Below are positions 26,076-35,299 of a stretch of 64,000 nt of DNA, one piece after another (the stretch's first letter is position 1; every line of letters starts with the position of its first letter). The notes under the pieces are model-generated. The model was not told where the DNA came from. It searched no databases and saw only the letters and a list, made by a program, of their open reading frames with translations. Both the position numbers and the translations under genes were made by a program. Origin of the DNA: Streptomyces sp. NBC_00370 (lineage in GTDB: Bacteria > Actinomycetota > Actinomycetes > Streptomycetales > Streptomycetaceae); NCBI RefSeq assembly GCF_036084755.1, contig NZ_CP107968.1:4371501-4435500 (forward strand), written 5' to 3'.

Positions 26076-27019
26076 CGCTCCCCCTCCCGGGCCGCACGCG
26101 CGGCGGGCGAGGCCGCGAGATAGCCGACGGCCCTGCTCAGCGAAGCCTCCTGGGAGGGGTGGTACGAGCGGCGGAAGTAGCGGGGCAGGGCTGCTCCCAG
26201 CTCGCCCCAGGCCGGCAACAGACCCTTGGCCACAGCCGCGTTGTGGGCCCGGCGTGAGTAGCGCAGCGAGCCGGCGAGCCGCGGGTCGTGCCGGATCAGG
26301 TAGCGGGTCCCCCAGACCCACATCCACAGCAGCACGGGCGCCGTGACACACATCGTCCCCACCCTGCGGACGTAGCGCAGCGGCTCGCCGCCCCCGCAGT
26401 GCTGGTACATGTCGAAGGCCACCGCGCGGTGTTCGACCTCCTCGGCGCCGTGCCAGCGCAGCAGGTCGAGCATGACCGGGTCCGCCGCCGCGCTGTCCAG
26501 CGCTTCGGCGCGCAGCACCCAGTCGCCCAGGACGGCGGTGAACTGCTCGATCGCCGCGACGAACGCCAGCCGGTAGAGCAGCCACCTGCCGGCGGGCAGC
26601 GGGATCCGCCACGGCGGCCGGTCGCCGAGCAGGCGCTCGAAGATGAAGTCGACACGGCGGGTGAACTCCGCCGTGTCCAGCCGCTGCTCCGCCAGATGGT
26701 CCAGCACATACGCGTGCTGCACGCTGTGGGTGGCCTCCTGGCCCATGAATCCCTTGACGTCCTTGGCCAGTTCGGGATCGGTGACCAGCGGCAGGGCTTC
26801 CTTGAACACCTTGACGAACCAGCGTTCGCCCGCCGGCAGCAGCAGATGCAGCACGTTGATGACATGCGTGGCGGTGGGCTCGTCCGGTATCCAGTGCAGC
26901 GGTGTCGCATGCCAGTCGAACGAGACCCGGCGCGGCACGATCGGACGGCGTTCCTCTCCGGTCGCTGCGGCGTCCCCGCCCTCGGCGACATCCTTGCTCT
27001 CGGCGGCTCCCTCGCTCAC
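26072..27019 (-). CDS. Metal-dependent hydrolase (PF10118-type)
   Basis: A 315-residue protein of the predicted metal-dependent hydrolase family, with a ferritin-like helical core carrying EATHSVQHAYVLDHL and WHGAEEVEHRAVAFDMY as metal-ligand helices (Glu/His). Family members have no firmly established substrate. The first 30 residues are low-complexity and acidic. The GTG start overlaps the upstream EphD-like gene stop (GTGA), and its own stop overlaps the MerR start, making a tightly coupled three-gene unit. Co-occurrence with an alpha/beta-hydrolase-SDR fusion suggests lipid or hydrophobic-compound metabolism. Confidence 0.82.
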   Translation of the reverse strand: MSEGAAESKDVAEGGDAAATGEERRPIVPRRVSFDWHATPLHWIPDEPTATHVINVLHLLLPAGERWFVKVFKEALPLVTDPELAKDVKGFMGQEATHSVQHAYVLDHLAEQRLDTAEFTRRVDFIFERLLGDRPPWRIPLPAGRWLLYRLAFVAAIEQFTAVLGDWVLRAEALDSAAADPVMLDLLRWHGAEEVEHRAVAFDMYQHCGGGEPLRYVRRVGTMCVTAPVLLWMWVWGTRYLIRHDPRLAGSLRYSRRAHNAAVAKGLLPAWGELGAALPRYFRRSYHPSQEASLSRAVGYLAASPAARAAREGER

Positions 27020-28812
27020 AGCGGGGGCTCCACCCTGGCTATCGCCCGCAGTGCGCCGGGCGAGATCCGCGACAGCAGCCGGGCGACCCGGGCCTCCGGT
27101 GTCACGGGGACCACCGCCTGGTTGTGCACGACAGCGCGCAGTACGGCGTCGGCGACCTTCTCCGGCGGGTAGTTGCGCAGCCCGTAGAGCCGGGACGTCT
27201 TCTTCCTGCGCCGCTCCTGCTCCTGCTCCGAGACACCGGTGAAGCGGGCCGTGGCCGTGATGTTCGTGTTGACGAAGCCCGGACAGACGGCGGACACCCC
27301 GACGCCCCGCCCGGCCAGTTCGGCCCGCAGGCATTCGCTGAGCATCAGCACCGCCGCCTTCGACGTGCTGTACGCGGGCAGCGCACGTGACGGCTGATAC
27401 GCGGCGGCCGAGGCGGTGTTGACGATATGGCCGCCCTGCCCGCGCTCGGCCATCTGCCTGCCGAAGAGCCGGCAGCCGTGGATGACCCCCCACAGATTGA
27501 CGTCCAGGACCTTCCGCCAGTCGTCGGCCGTGGTGTCGAGGAACGAGCCGGAGAGACCGATCCCCGCGTTGTTGACGAGGACATCGACGATTCCGTAGTC
27601 GGCGGCGACCTTGGCCGCCAGCTTCTCCATCGCCTGCTCGTCACCGACGTCGGCCTGTTCGCTCCATGCTTCGGGGGAGCCGATCAGCCGCGCCAGCTCC
27701 GCCGTCCTGGCCGCGCCCTCGCCGTTCACGTCGACCGCGATCACCCGGGCACCGGACTCGGCGAACCCCAGCGCCGTGGCCCGGCCGATCCCGCTGGCCG
27801 CGCCCGTGACCAGGACGAGCTGCCCGCCGAACCGCTCCGCGTACCGCCCGCTCGCCGGCGTGACAGCCGCGGCGGCGCCGCCCGGTCCGCTCCCTGCGCC
27901 GTCCTCCGCGTAGCGGTCGGCGAAGTCGGCTATCCAGATGGCGAGTTGATCGGGGCGGGTACGCGGCACCCAGTGCTTGACCGGGACCGTACGACGCGTG
28001 AGCCGCGGCGCCCACTCGGCGAGGTCGTCGTAGAGCCGCTCCGACAGGAAGGCGTCCTCCGTCGGCACGATCAGCTGGACCGGCGCGTGCGCGTACGCGT
28101 TCGTACGGGGCCTGCGCAACCGGGCGCGCACATTGTCCCGGTAGAGCCACGCGCCGTGCGCCGCGTCCTCGGGCAGCGACGCCGTCGGATAGGGGGCGCC
28201 GGGGCCGTCCGGCACGTTCTCCACCTTGCGGAGGATCGCGGGCCACCGTCTGCCCAGCGGTCCGCGCCAGGCCAGCTCGGGCAGCCGGGGCGTGTGCAGC
28301 AGGTAGATGTACCAGGACTTGGCGCCCTGACCGACCAACTGCCCGACCGCGCGCGGTGTCGGCCGCGCGGCCCGCTTCTTGATCCAGAGCCCCAGGTGGT
28401 CGAGGGAGGGCCCCGAAAGCGACGTGAACGAGGCGATCCTGCCTTCCGTCCGCGCGACCGTGACGAACTCCCACGCCTGCACCGAACCCCAGTCGTGGCC
28501 GACCAGATGCACCGGCCGGTCCGGGCTCACCGCTTCGGCCACCGCCAGGAAGTCGTCCGTCAGCTTCTCCAGCGTGAAGCCGCCGCGCAGCGGCTCGGGC
28601 GCCGTCGAGCCGCCGTGGCCCCGCACGTCGTACAGGACGACATGGAACCGGTCGGCGAGCCGGGCGGCGACCTGCGACCAGACCTCCTTGCTGTCCGGAT
28701 AGCCGTGCACCAGCAGCACCGTCGGATCCGCCGGATCACCCAGCTCGGCGACACTCAACTCGACACCGCCGGTGCGCACCCGGCGCTCCCGGCGCTCACT
28801 GAACTCGCCCAT
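27016..28812 (-). CDS. Alpha/beta hydrolase - short-chain dehydrogenase fusion (EphD-like)
   Basis: A 598-residue two-domain enzyme. The N-terminal alpha/beta hydrolase (about 10-300) has LLVHGYPDSKEVW, YDVRGHGGS and the nucleophile elbow LVGHDWGS, in which Asp is expected to be the nucleophile as in epoxide hydrolases. The C-terminal SDR (about 325-598) has VLVTGAASGIGRA, VNNAGIG and YSTSK (Tyr-x3-Lys). The same architecture is known in M. tuberculosis EphD, linked to mycolate modification; Streptomyces lack mycolates, so the substrate must differ. ATG 28812 with GGGAG upstream is preferred over a TTG five codons earlier. First gene of the coupled set with the PF10118 hydrolase and MerR. Confidence 0.88.
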   Translation of the reverse strand: MGEFSERRERRVRTGGVELSVAELGDPADPTVLLVHGYPDSKEVWSQVAARLADRFHVVLYDVRGHGGSTAPEPLRGGFTLEKLTDDFLAVAEAVSPDRPVHLVGHDWGSVQAWEFVTVARTEGRIASFTSLSGPSLDHLGLWIKKRAARPTPRAVGQLVGQGAKSWYIYLLHTPRLPELAWRGPLGRRWPAILRKVENVPDGPGAPYPTASLPEDAAHGAWLYRDNVRARLRRPRTNAYAHAPVQLIVPTEDAFLSERLYDDLAEWAPRLTRRTVPVKHWVPRTRPDQLAIWIADFADRYAEDGAGSGPGGAAAAVTPASGRYAERFGGQLVLVTGAASGIGRATALGFAESGARVIAVDVNGEGAARTAELARLIGSPEAWSEQADVGDEQAMEKLAAKVAADYGIVDVLVNNAGIGLSGSFLDTTADDWRKVLDVNLWGVIHGCRLFGRQMAERGQGGHIVNTASAAAYQPSRALPAYSTSKAAVLMLSECLRAELAGRGVGVSAVCPGFVNTNITATARFTGVSEQEQERRRKKTSRLYGLRNYPPEKVADAVLRAVVHNQAVVPVTPEARVARLLSRISPGALRAIARVEPPL

Positions 28813-29076
28813 GCGGTCGTCTCCCAACCCCGAGAAGCCGGCAGCCGCGTGAACCGTGAACCTGCCACCCGGCCACGTGAACCTGCCACTGATGAATGTG
28901 ACAATGCCCGGCGGCTACGTCAAGACCAGGCCCTGGCCTGTGGATAACCCACGGCACCCCGACCTGGACCCTCGACCTCTTTACGTAGCCCTTACGGGTT
29001 CGTACATCTCCAGGGGGACGCCGATACAGCCGTCAGGTCTGACGACCGGTGTGGCCCGCGCCACTACGGTCGAACC
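28813..29076. other. Divergent intergenic region with one DnaA-box-like site
   Basis: 264 bp between the EphD-like gene and the ABC operon. It contains TGTGGATAA at 28939-28947 and must carry promoters for both directions. No gene is seen. Confidence 0.45.
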
Positions 29077-30123
29077 GTGACTGTGATCCTGACAGAAGGC
29101 TTGAGCAAAAAGTTTCCACGGGTAACCGCGCTTGACCGGCTATCCCTGGACATCGGACCCGGCGTGACCGGTCTGGTGGGTGCCAACGGAGCCGGCAAGT
29201 CCACCATGATCAAGATCCTGCTGGGTCTGTCCCCCGCCACGGAAGGCCGGGCCGAGGTGCTCGGCCTCGACGTCGCCACCAAGGGCGCCGCCATCCGCGA
29301 GCGCGTCGGGTACATGCCCGAGCACGACTGTCTGCCGCCGGACGTCTCGGCCACCGAGTTCGTCGTCCATATGGCACGCATGTCCGGACTACCGCCGTCG
29401 GCGGCCCGCGAACGCACGGCGGACACGCTGCGCCACGTCGGTCTTTACGAGGAGCGCTACCGCCCCATCGGCGGCTACTCCACCGGCATGAAGCAGCGCG
29501 TCAAGCTCGCCCAGGCGCTGGTCCACGACCCGCAGCTGGTCCTGCTCGACGAGCCGACCAACGGGCTCGACCCCGTCGGCCGCGACGAGATGCTCGGCCT
29601 CATCCGCCGCGTCTACTCCGACTTCGGCATCTCCGTCCTGGTCACCTCGCACCTCCTGGGCGAACTCGAACGCACCTGTGACCACGTCGTCGTCATCGAC
29701 GGCGGCACGCTGCTGCGCTCCAGCTCCACCAGCGACTTCACACAAATGACCACGACCATCGCCGTCGAGGTCACCGACACGGACACCCACCCGGACGGCA
29801 CGGCGACGCTGCGCGAATCCCTCACGGCCGCCGGCGTCACGCTCCTCGCGAGCACCGAGGAAGGGCTCCCCGGCGCCGGCCACATCCTGCTGATCGAGGC
29901 CGTCGGCACGGAGACGAACGACATCGTCCGCGACACCGTCGCCGGGCTCGGCCTCGGACTCGTCCGGATGGAACAGCGGCGTCACCACATCGCCGAGGTG
30001 TTCCGCCAGGCCGAGGCGTCGCCCGCCGAGACGGCACCGGCCGAGACACAGCCGGCCACCACCACGGCGGCCACCGATCCGACATACGCACTGCAGAAGG
30101 GAGGCGTCAGCGATGAGCACTGA
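29077..30123 (+). CDS. ABC transporter ATP-binding protein (first)
   Basis: A 348-residue nucleotide-binding subunit. Walker A is GANGAGKST, the signature YSTGMKQRVKLAQALVHDP, Walker B LVLLDEPTNGLDP and the H-loop LVTSHLLGEL. A C-terminal extension (about 230-348) of Thr/Ala-rich sequence is typical of ABC-2 type exporters with a regulatory tail. It starts a four-gene set of two ATPases and two permeases, all closely spaced or overlapping. The substrate is unknown; family members export antibiotics, lipids or peptides. Confidence 0.92.
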   Translation: MTVILTEGLSKKFPRVTALDRLSLDIGPGVTGLVGANGAGKSTMIKILLGLSPATEGRAEVLGLDVATKGAAIRERVGYMPEHDCLPPDVSATEFVVHMARMSGLPPSAARERTADTLRHVGLYEERYRPIGGYSTGMKQRVKLAQALVHDPQLVLLDEPTNGLDPVGRDEMLGLIRRVYSDFGISVLVTSHLLGELERTCDHVVVIDGGTLLRSSSTSDFTQMTTTIAVEVTDTDTHPDGTATLRESLTAAGVTLLASTEEGLPGAGHILLIEAVGTETNDIVRDTVAGLGLGLVRMEQRRHHIAEVFRQAEASPAETAPAETQPATTTAATDPTYALQKGGVSDEH

Positions 30124-30994
30124 CACGACTCAGATCCACAACATCGGCTACCGCAACTACGACGGACCCCGGCTCGGCCGTACCTACGCCAGGCGCTCCC
30201 TGTTCACGCAGTCCCTGCGCGGCGCGTACGGACTCGGCCGCTCGGCGAAGTCCAAGGTCCTGCCGATGATCCTGTTCGGCGTGATGTGCCTGCCCGCGGG
30301 CATCATCGTCGCCGTCGCCGTCGCGACCAACGCGAAGAGCCTGCCCCTCGACTACACCCGCTACGCCATCGTCACCCAGGCCGTCATCGGTCTCTTCCTC
30401 GCCGCACAGGCGCCGCAGACCGTCTCACGCGACCTGCGCTTCAAGACGGTGCCGCTCTACTTCTCCCGCCCCATCGAGCGTGTCGACTACGTCCTCGCCA
30501 AGTTCGGCGCGATGGCGTCGGCGCTCTTCGTACTGACCGCGGCGCCGCTGGTCGTCCTCTACGTCGGCGCGCTGCTGGCGAAGCTGGACTTCGCCGACCA
30601 GACCAAGGGATTCGGGCAGGGAATCGTGTCGGTGGCGATGCTGTCCCTGCTCTTCGGCGGACTCGGCCTCGTCATGGCGGCCCTCACCCCGCGCCGCGGC
30701 TTCGGCGTCGCCGCCGTGATCGCCACGCTGACCATCACGTACGGCGCCGTCTCCACGGTGCAGGCGATCGCCTGGTCCACGGACTCCGGCTCCGTCGTCA
30801 AGTGGATCGGCCTGTTCTCCCCCATCACCCTCATCGACGGCCTGCAGACCGCCTTCCTCGGCGCCACCTCCGCCTTCCCCGGCGAGGCAGGCCCCTCGGC
30901 CGGCGTCGGCATCGTCTATCTGCTGGTCATCCTCGGCCTGATCGCCGGCTCGTACGCCGTCCTGATGCGCCGCTACCGGAAGGTCGGGCTGTGA
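30113..30994 (+). CDS. ABC-2 type permease (first)
   Basis: A 293-residue membrane protein with about six hydrophobic helices. A polar N-terminal stretch (IHNIGYRNYDGPRLGRTYARR), seen in this permease class, precedes the first helix at about 45-65. It overlaps the upstream ATPase gene by 11 bp and the next ATPase gene by 4 bp (GTGA), so all are translationally coupled. It should form the transmembrane pore with one of the ATPases. Confidence 0.88.
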   Translation: MSTDTTQIHNIGYRNYDGPRLGRTYARRSLFTQSLRGAYGLGRSAKSKVLPMILFGVMCLPAGIIVAVAVATNAKSLPLDYTRYAIVTQAVIGLFLAAQAPQTVSRDLRFKTVPLYFSRPIERVDYVLAKFGAMASALFVLTAAPLVVLYVGALLAKLDFADQTKGFGQGIVSVAMLSLLFGGLGLVMAALTPRRGFGVAAVIATLTITYGAVSTVQAIAWSTDSGSVVKWIGLFSPITLIDGLQTAFLGATSAFPGEAGPSAGVGIVYLLVILGLIAGSYAVLMRRYRKVGL

Positions 30995-31902
30995 CCACCC
31001 TCAACATCGACCACACGTCCCGCTGGTTCGGCAACGTGGTCGCCGTCAACGACGTCACCATGACCATCGGCCCCGGTGTCACCGGACTCCTCGGCCCCAA
31101 CGGCGCCGGCAAGTCCACGCTCATCAACATGATGGCCGGCTTCCTCGCCCCGTCCACCGGCACCGTCACCATCGACGGCGAGAAGATCTGGCGCAACGAG
31201 TCCGCGTACAAGCAGATCGGCATCGTGCCCGAGCGGGAGGGGATGTACGACTTCCTCACCGGCCTCGAATTCGTCGTCGCCAACGCCGAACTGCACGGGC
31301 TGGGCGGGCGCGAGGCGCAGGCTGCGCTCGCCACCGTCGAGATGGAGTACGCCCAGGACCGCAAGATCGCGACGTACAGCAAGGGCATGCGCCAGCGCGT
31401 GAAGATGGCGTCGGCGCTGGTCCACGACCCGTCCGTGCTGCTGCTCGACGAGCCGTTCAACGGTATGGACCCGCGCCAGCGGATGCAGCTCATGGAGCTG
31501 CTGCGGCGCATGGGCGCCACGGGCCGTACGGTGCTGTTCTCCTCCCATATCCTGGAGGAGGTCGAGCAACTCGCCTCGCACATCGAGGTGATCGTGGCAG
31601 GCCGGCATGCCGCCAGCGGTGATTTCCGCCGTATCCGCAGGCTGATGACCGATCGCCCGCACCGCTATCTCGTACGGTCCAGCGACGACCGCGCGCTCGC
31701 CGCCGCGCTCATCGCCGATCCGTCCACGGCCGGCATCGAGGTCGATCTCACCGAAGGCGCGCTGCGTATCCAGGCGGTCGACTTCGGCCGCTTCACGGAG
31801 CTGCTGCCGAAGGTCGCCGTCGAACACTCCATCAGCCTGCTCACGGTCTCGCCGTCCGACGAGTCCCTCGAGTCGGTCTTCTCCTACCTCGTAGCGGCCT
31901 GA
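30991..31902 (+). CDS. ABC transporter ATP-binding protein (second)
   Basis: A 303-residue ATPase with Walker A GPNGAGKST, signature YSKGMRQRVKMASALVHDP, Walker B VLLLDEPFNGMDP and LFSSHILEEVEQLA. The GTG start overlaps the permease stop (GTGA). Homology begins at VTTLNIDHTSRWFGNVVAVND, which fixes the start. It is similar in plan to the first ATPase, so the system may assemble as a heterodimer or as two exporters from a tandem duplication. Confidence 0.92.
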   Translation: MTTLNIDHTSRWFGNVVAVNDVTMTIGPGVTGLLGPNGAGKSTLINMMAGFLAPSTGTVTIDGEKIWRNESAYKQIGIVPEREGMYDFLTGLEFVVANAELHGLGGREAQAALATVEMEYAQDRKIATYSKGMRQRVKMASALVHDPSVLLLDEPFNGMDPRQRMQLMELLRRMGATGRTVLFSSHILEEVEQLASHIEVIVAGRHAASGDFRRIRRLMTDRPHRYLVRSSDDRALAAALIADPSTAGIEVDLTEGALRIQAVDFGRFTELLPKVAVEHSISLLTVSPSDESLESVFSYLVAA

Positions 31903-31929
31903 GCGGCCTGAAAGGAGCTGAGACAGTCC

Positions 31930-32649
31930 ATGTACAACCCCACTGTCGCCCGGCTCACCTACCGGGCTCTGCTCGGCAGGCGCCGGGCCGCCATTCTCTT
32001 CGTCCTGCCGGCCCTGCTGATCGTCATCAGCGCGGCCGTCCGCGCCCTGAACGGCGCCGACGACCAGATCGCCTCGGACGTGCTGGGCGGCTTCGCCATC
32101 GCCACGATGGTGCCGCTGATCGGCGTGATCGCCGGTACGGGAGCGATCGGGCCCGAGATCGACGACGGCTCGATCGTCTATCTGCTGGCCAAGCCGGTGA
32201 AACGGCCGACGATCATCTTCACCAAACTGATCGTCGCGATCGGCGTGACGATGGCCTTCTCGGCCATCCCGACGTTCATCGCCGGCTACATCCTCAACGG
32301 CAACGGCCAGCAGATCGCCGTCGCCTACACCGTCGCCGCGCTGGTCGCCTCGATCGCCTACAGCGCGCTGTTCCTGCTGCTGGGGACGGTCAGCCGGCAC
32401 GCGGTGGTCCTCGGCCTCGTCTACGCGCTGGTCTGGGAGACCCTGTTCGGCAGTCTGGTCTCCGGAGCCCGCACCCTCAGCGTCCAGCAGTGGTCGCTCG
32501 CCCTCGCCGAGAAGATCGGCGGCGGCGGCATCGTCACCTCGGACGTGGGGCTGCCGGTGGCCGTGGTGCTGCTGGTGGTCGTGACGGGCGTCGCGACCTG
32601 GTACGCCGGCCAGAAGCTGCGCACGCTGACCCTCGCGGGCGATGAGTGA
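31930..32649 (+). CDS. ABC-2 type permease (second)
   Basis: A 239-residue membrane protein with about six hydrophobic helices (IPTFIAGYILNGNGQ, LVASIAYSALFLLLGTVSRHAVVLGLVYALVWE). AAAGGAGCTGAG lies upstream of the ATG. It is the last gene of the ABC operon and is followed by a hairpin terminator. Confidence 0.87.
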   Translation: MYNPTVARLTYRALLGRRRAAILFVLPALLIVISAAVRALNGADDQIASDVLGGFAIATMVPLIGVIAGTGAIGPEIDDGSIVYLLAKPVKRPTIIFTKLIVAIGVTMAFSAIPTFIAGYILNGNGQQIAVAYTVAALVASIAYSALFLLLGTVSRHAVVLGLVYALVWETLFGSLVSGARTLSVQQWSLALAEKIGGGGIVTSDVGLPVAVVLLVVVTGVATWYAGQKLRTLTLAGDE

Positions 32650-32669
32650 GCGGACCACTGACGGAGCCC

Positions 32670-32699
32670 CGCCGCCACCGCGAATAATCGGTGGCGGCG
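32670..32699 (+). terminator. Terminator of the ABC operon
   Basis: 11-bp perfect inverted repeat CGCCGCCACCG / CGGTGGCGGCG, with an 8-nt AT-rich loop, 21 bp after the last permease stop. Confidence 0.75.
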
Positions 32700-32784
32700 A
32701 ACTCCGCCTTCGGGCACCGTAGGTACGGACAGGCCGTGACAGGCCGGCCGAGGCCACATCAGAGACCGGGACGGGAGCGCGGCG

Positions 32785-32847
32785 ATGACCAGTACGCAGA
32801 GTCCGTCGAGTTCCCAGCAGGGCAGCGCCACGCAGGCACCGGAGTAG
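32785..32847 (+). CDS. Possible 20-residue peptide
   Basis: ATG at 32785 opens a 20-codon frame ending in TAG, encoding a Ser/Gln/Thr-rich peptide MTSTQSPSSSQQGSATQAPE. A GGGAG element lies about 10 nt upstream. It is short enough to be chance in this GC-rich gap. I list it because its composition differs from typical antisense frames. Function unknown. Confidence 0.2.
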   Translation: MTSTQSPSSSQQGSATQAPE

Positions 32848-32926
32848 CCACCGACCGCTCCGGGTGCCGCAGGCACTGTCCGGGGGCGGCCGCTTCGAGC
32901 GCGCATCCGCGCGGGCCGCCCCTCCC

Positions 32927-33177
<251 letters not shown>

Positions 33178-33206
33178 CCGCCGAACATCGAGACACGGGG
33201 GCAGGT

Positions 33207-34025
33207 TCAGCCCTGGAGCAGCTTCTCCAGCACCACGGCGATGCCGTCCTCGTCGTTCGACGCCGTGACCTCGTCCGCCACGGCCTTCAGCTCCTCGTGC
33301 GCGTTCGCCATCGCCACGCCGTACCGCGCCCAGCCGAACATCGGGATGTCGTTCGGCATGTCACCGAAGGCGATCGTCTCCGCCGCCGTCACACCCAGCC
33401 GCCGTGCGGCCAGCGACAGGCCCGTCGCCTTCGTGAGGCCGAGCGGCAGTACCTCCACGACGCCCGCGCCTGCCATCACCACGTTCACCAGGCCGCCGAC
33501 CGCCGCACGCGCGGCCAGGGCCAGCGCGTCGTCGTCCAGCTCCGGGTGCTGGATGTAGACCTTGTTGATCGGGGCCGCCAGCAGCTCCTCGGGGTCCTCC
33601 GACCGCAACGAGGCCAGCGGGCCGTCCTGCACGCGGTAGCCGGGGCCGAACAGTACGTCGCCGTCTAGGCCGTCCCTGCTCACGGCGAGCGCCAGCGGAC
33701 CGGTCTCGGCCTCGATCTTGGACAGGGCGAGCGCGGCCAGCTGCCGGTCCAGGGTGACCGAGGTCAGCAGCCGGTGCTCGCCCGCGTGGTAGACCTGCGC
33801 GCCCTGGGCGCACACGGCCAGGCCGTCGTAACCGAGGTCGTCCAGCACATGGCGCGTCCACGGCACGGCGCGTCCGGTGACGATGATGTGCGCGGCGCCC
33901 GCCGCCGTGGCGGCGGCGAGCGCGTCGCGCGTACGGGCCGAGACCGTGCCGTCCTCGCGCAGCAGCGTGCCGTCGAGGTCGGTCGCGACAAGCCGGTACG
34001 GGAACGGCGCGGGGGTGGTGCTCAC
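33207..34025 (-). CDS. HAD-superfamily Cof-type phosphatase
   Basis: A 272-residue hydrolase with VATDLDGTLLREDG (motif I), HIIVTGRAVPW (motif II), LGLTKATGL (Lys motif) and TIAFGDMPNDIPMFGWA (motif IV). It is similar in length and motifs to the protein at 17447-18292, so the two are paralogues. The GTG start at 34025 overlaps the serS stop as GTGA, showing translational coupling with serS. A link to seryl-tRNA charging is not obvious; the enzyme may be a general small-molecule phosphatase. Confidence 0.88.
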   Translation of the reverse strand: MSTTPAPFPYRLVATDLDGTLLREDGTVSARTRDALAAATAAGAAHIIVTGRAVPWTRHVLDDLGYDGLAVCAQGAQVYHAGEHRLLTSVTLDRQLAALALSKIEAETGPLALAVSRDGLDGDVLFGPGYRVQDGPLASLRSEDPEELLAAPINKVYIQHPELDDDALALAARAAVGGLVNVVMAGAGVVEVLPLGLTKATGLSLAARRLGVTAAETIAFGDMPNDIPMFGWARYGVAMANAHEELKAVADEVTASNDEDGIAVVLEKLLQG

Positions 34026-35299
34026 TTGGCGATCGGCTCCAGAAACTCGCGGCCGCCCAGGTACGGGCGGAGCACCTCGGGCACCCACACGGAACCGTCG
34101 GCCTGCTGGTGGTTCTCCAGGAGCGCCACGATCGTGCGCGGTACGGCGCACAGCGTGCCGTTCAGCGTCGCCAGCGGCTTGACCTGCTTGCCCTCCCGCA
34201 TCCGCACGGAGAGCCTGCGGGCCTGGAACCCGTCGCAGTTGGACGCCGACGTCAGCTCGCGGTACTTGCCCTGGGTCGGGATCCACGCCTCACAGTCGAA
34301 CTTGCGCGAGGCGGAGGCGCCGAGGTCGCCCGAAGCGACGTCGATCACCTGGAAGGGCAGCCCGAGCCCCGACAGCCACTGCTTCTCCCACTCCAGCAGC
34401 CTGCGGTGCTCCGACTCGGCCTCGGCCGGGTCGACGTACGTGAACATCTCGACCTTGTCGAACTGGTGGACCCGGAAGATGCCCCGGGTGTCCTTGCCGT
34501 ACGTACCCGCCTCGCGGCGGAAGCACGGCGAGAAGCCCGCGTAGCGCAGCGGGAGCTTGTCGGCCTCGATGATCTCGTCCATGTGGTACGCGGCGAGGGG
34601 CACCTCCGACGTACCGACCAGGTAGAAGTCGTCCTTCTCCAGGTGGTACACGTCCTCGGCGGCCTGGCCGAGGAAGCCCGTGCCCTCCATGGCGCGCGGG
34701 CGGACCAGCGCCGGGGTGAGCATCGGGGTGAAGCCGGCCTCGCCGGCCTGCGCGATCGCCGCGTTGACGAGGGCGAGCTCCAGCAGCGCGCCGACCCCCG
34801 TCAGGTAGTAGAAGCGCGAGCCGGACACCTTCGCGCCGCGCTCCACGTCGATGGCGCCCAGCGCCTCGCCCAGCTCCAGATGGTCCTTGGGCTCGAAGCC
34901 CTCTTCGCCGAAGTCGCGGATCGTGCCGTGCGTCTCCAGGACGACGAAGTCCTCCTCGCCGCCTACCGGGACGTCGCTGTGCACCACGTTGCCCAGCTGG
35001 AGGAGCAGCCGCCGTGCGTCCTCGTCCGCCTCGTGCTGCTCGGCGTCGGCGGCCTTGACGGCTGTCTTGAGCTGCTCGGCCTTCCTGAGCAGCTCGGCCT
35101 TCTCGTCGGGCGAGGCTTTCGGGATCAGCTTGCCGAGCGATTTCTGCTCGGAGCGCAGCTCGTCGAAGCGCAGGCCGGAGGACCGGCGCCGCTCGTCGGC
35201 GGAGAGCAGGGCGTCGACGAGGCCGACGTCCTCTCCACGGGCACGCTGGGAGGCGCGCACACGGTCGGGGTCCTCACGGAGCAGGCGAAGGTCAATCAC
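34022..35299 (-). CDS. serS: Seryl-tRNA synthetase
   Basis: A 425-residue class II synthetase of normal length. The N-terminal coiled-coil arm (about 30-100, ELRSEQKSLGKLIPKASPDEKAELL) binds the long variable arm of tRNA-Ser. Motif 2 region FSPCFRREAGTYGKDTRGIFRVHQFDKVEMF and the motif 3 region NGTLCAVPRTIVALLENHQ are intact. GTG start (MIDLRLLREDPDRV). It is coupled to a HAD phosphatase downstream, and a tRNA-Ser-like gene lies about 850 bp beyond its 3' end. Confidence 0.98.
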   Translation of the reverse strand: MIDLRLLREDPDRVRASQRARGEDVGLVDALLSADERRRSSGLRFDELRSEQKSLGKLIPKASPDEKAELLRKAEQLKTAVKAADAEQHEADEDARRLLLQLGNVVHSDVPVGGEEDFVVLETHGTIRDFGEEGFEPKDHLELGEALGAIDVERGAKVSGSRFYYLTGVGALLELALVNAAIAQAGEAGFTPMLTPALVRPRAMEGTGFLGQAAEDVYHLEKDDFYLVGTSEVPLAAYHMDEIIEADKLPLRYAGFSPCFRREAGTYGKDTRGIFRVHQFDKVEMFTYVDPAEAESEHRRLLEWEKQWLSGLGLPFQVIDVASGDLGASASRKFDCEAWIPTQGKYRELTSASNCDGFQARRLSVRMREGKQVKPLATLNGTLCAVPRTIVALLENHQQADGSVWVPEVLRPYLGGREFLEPIAK

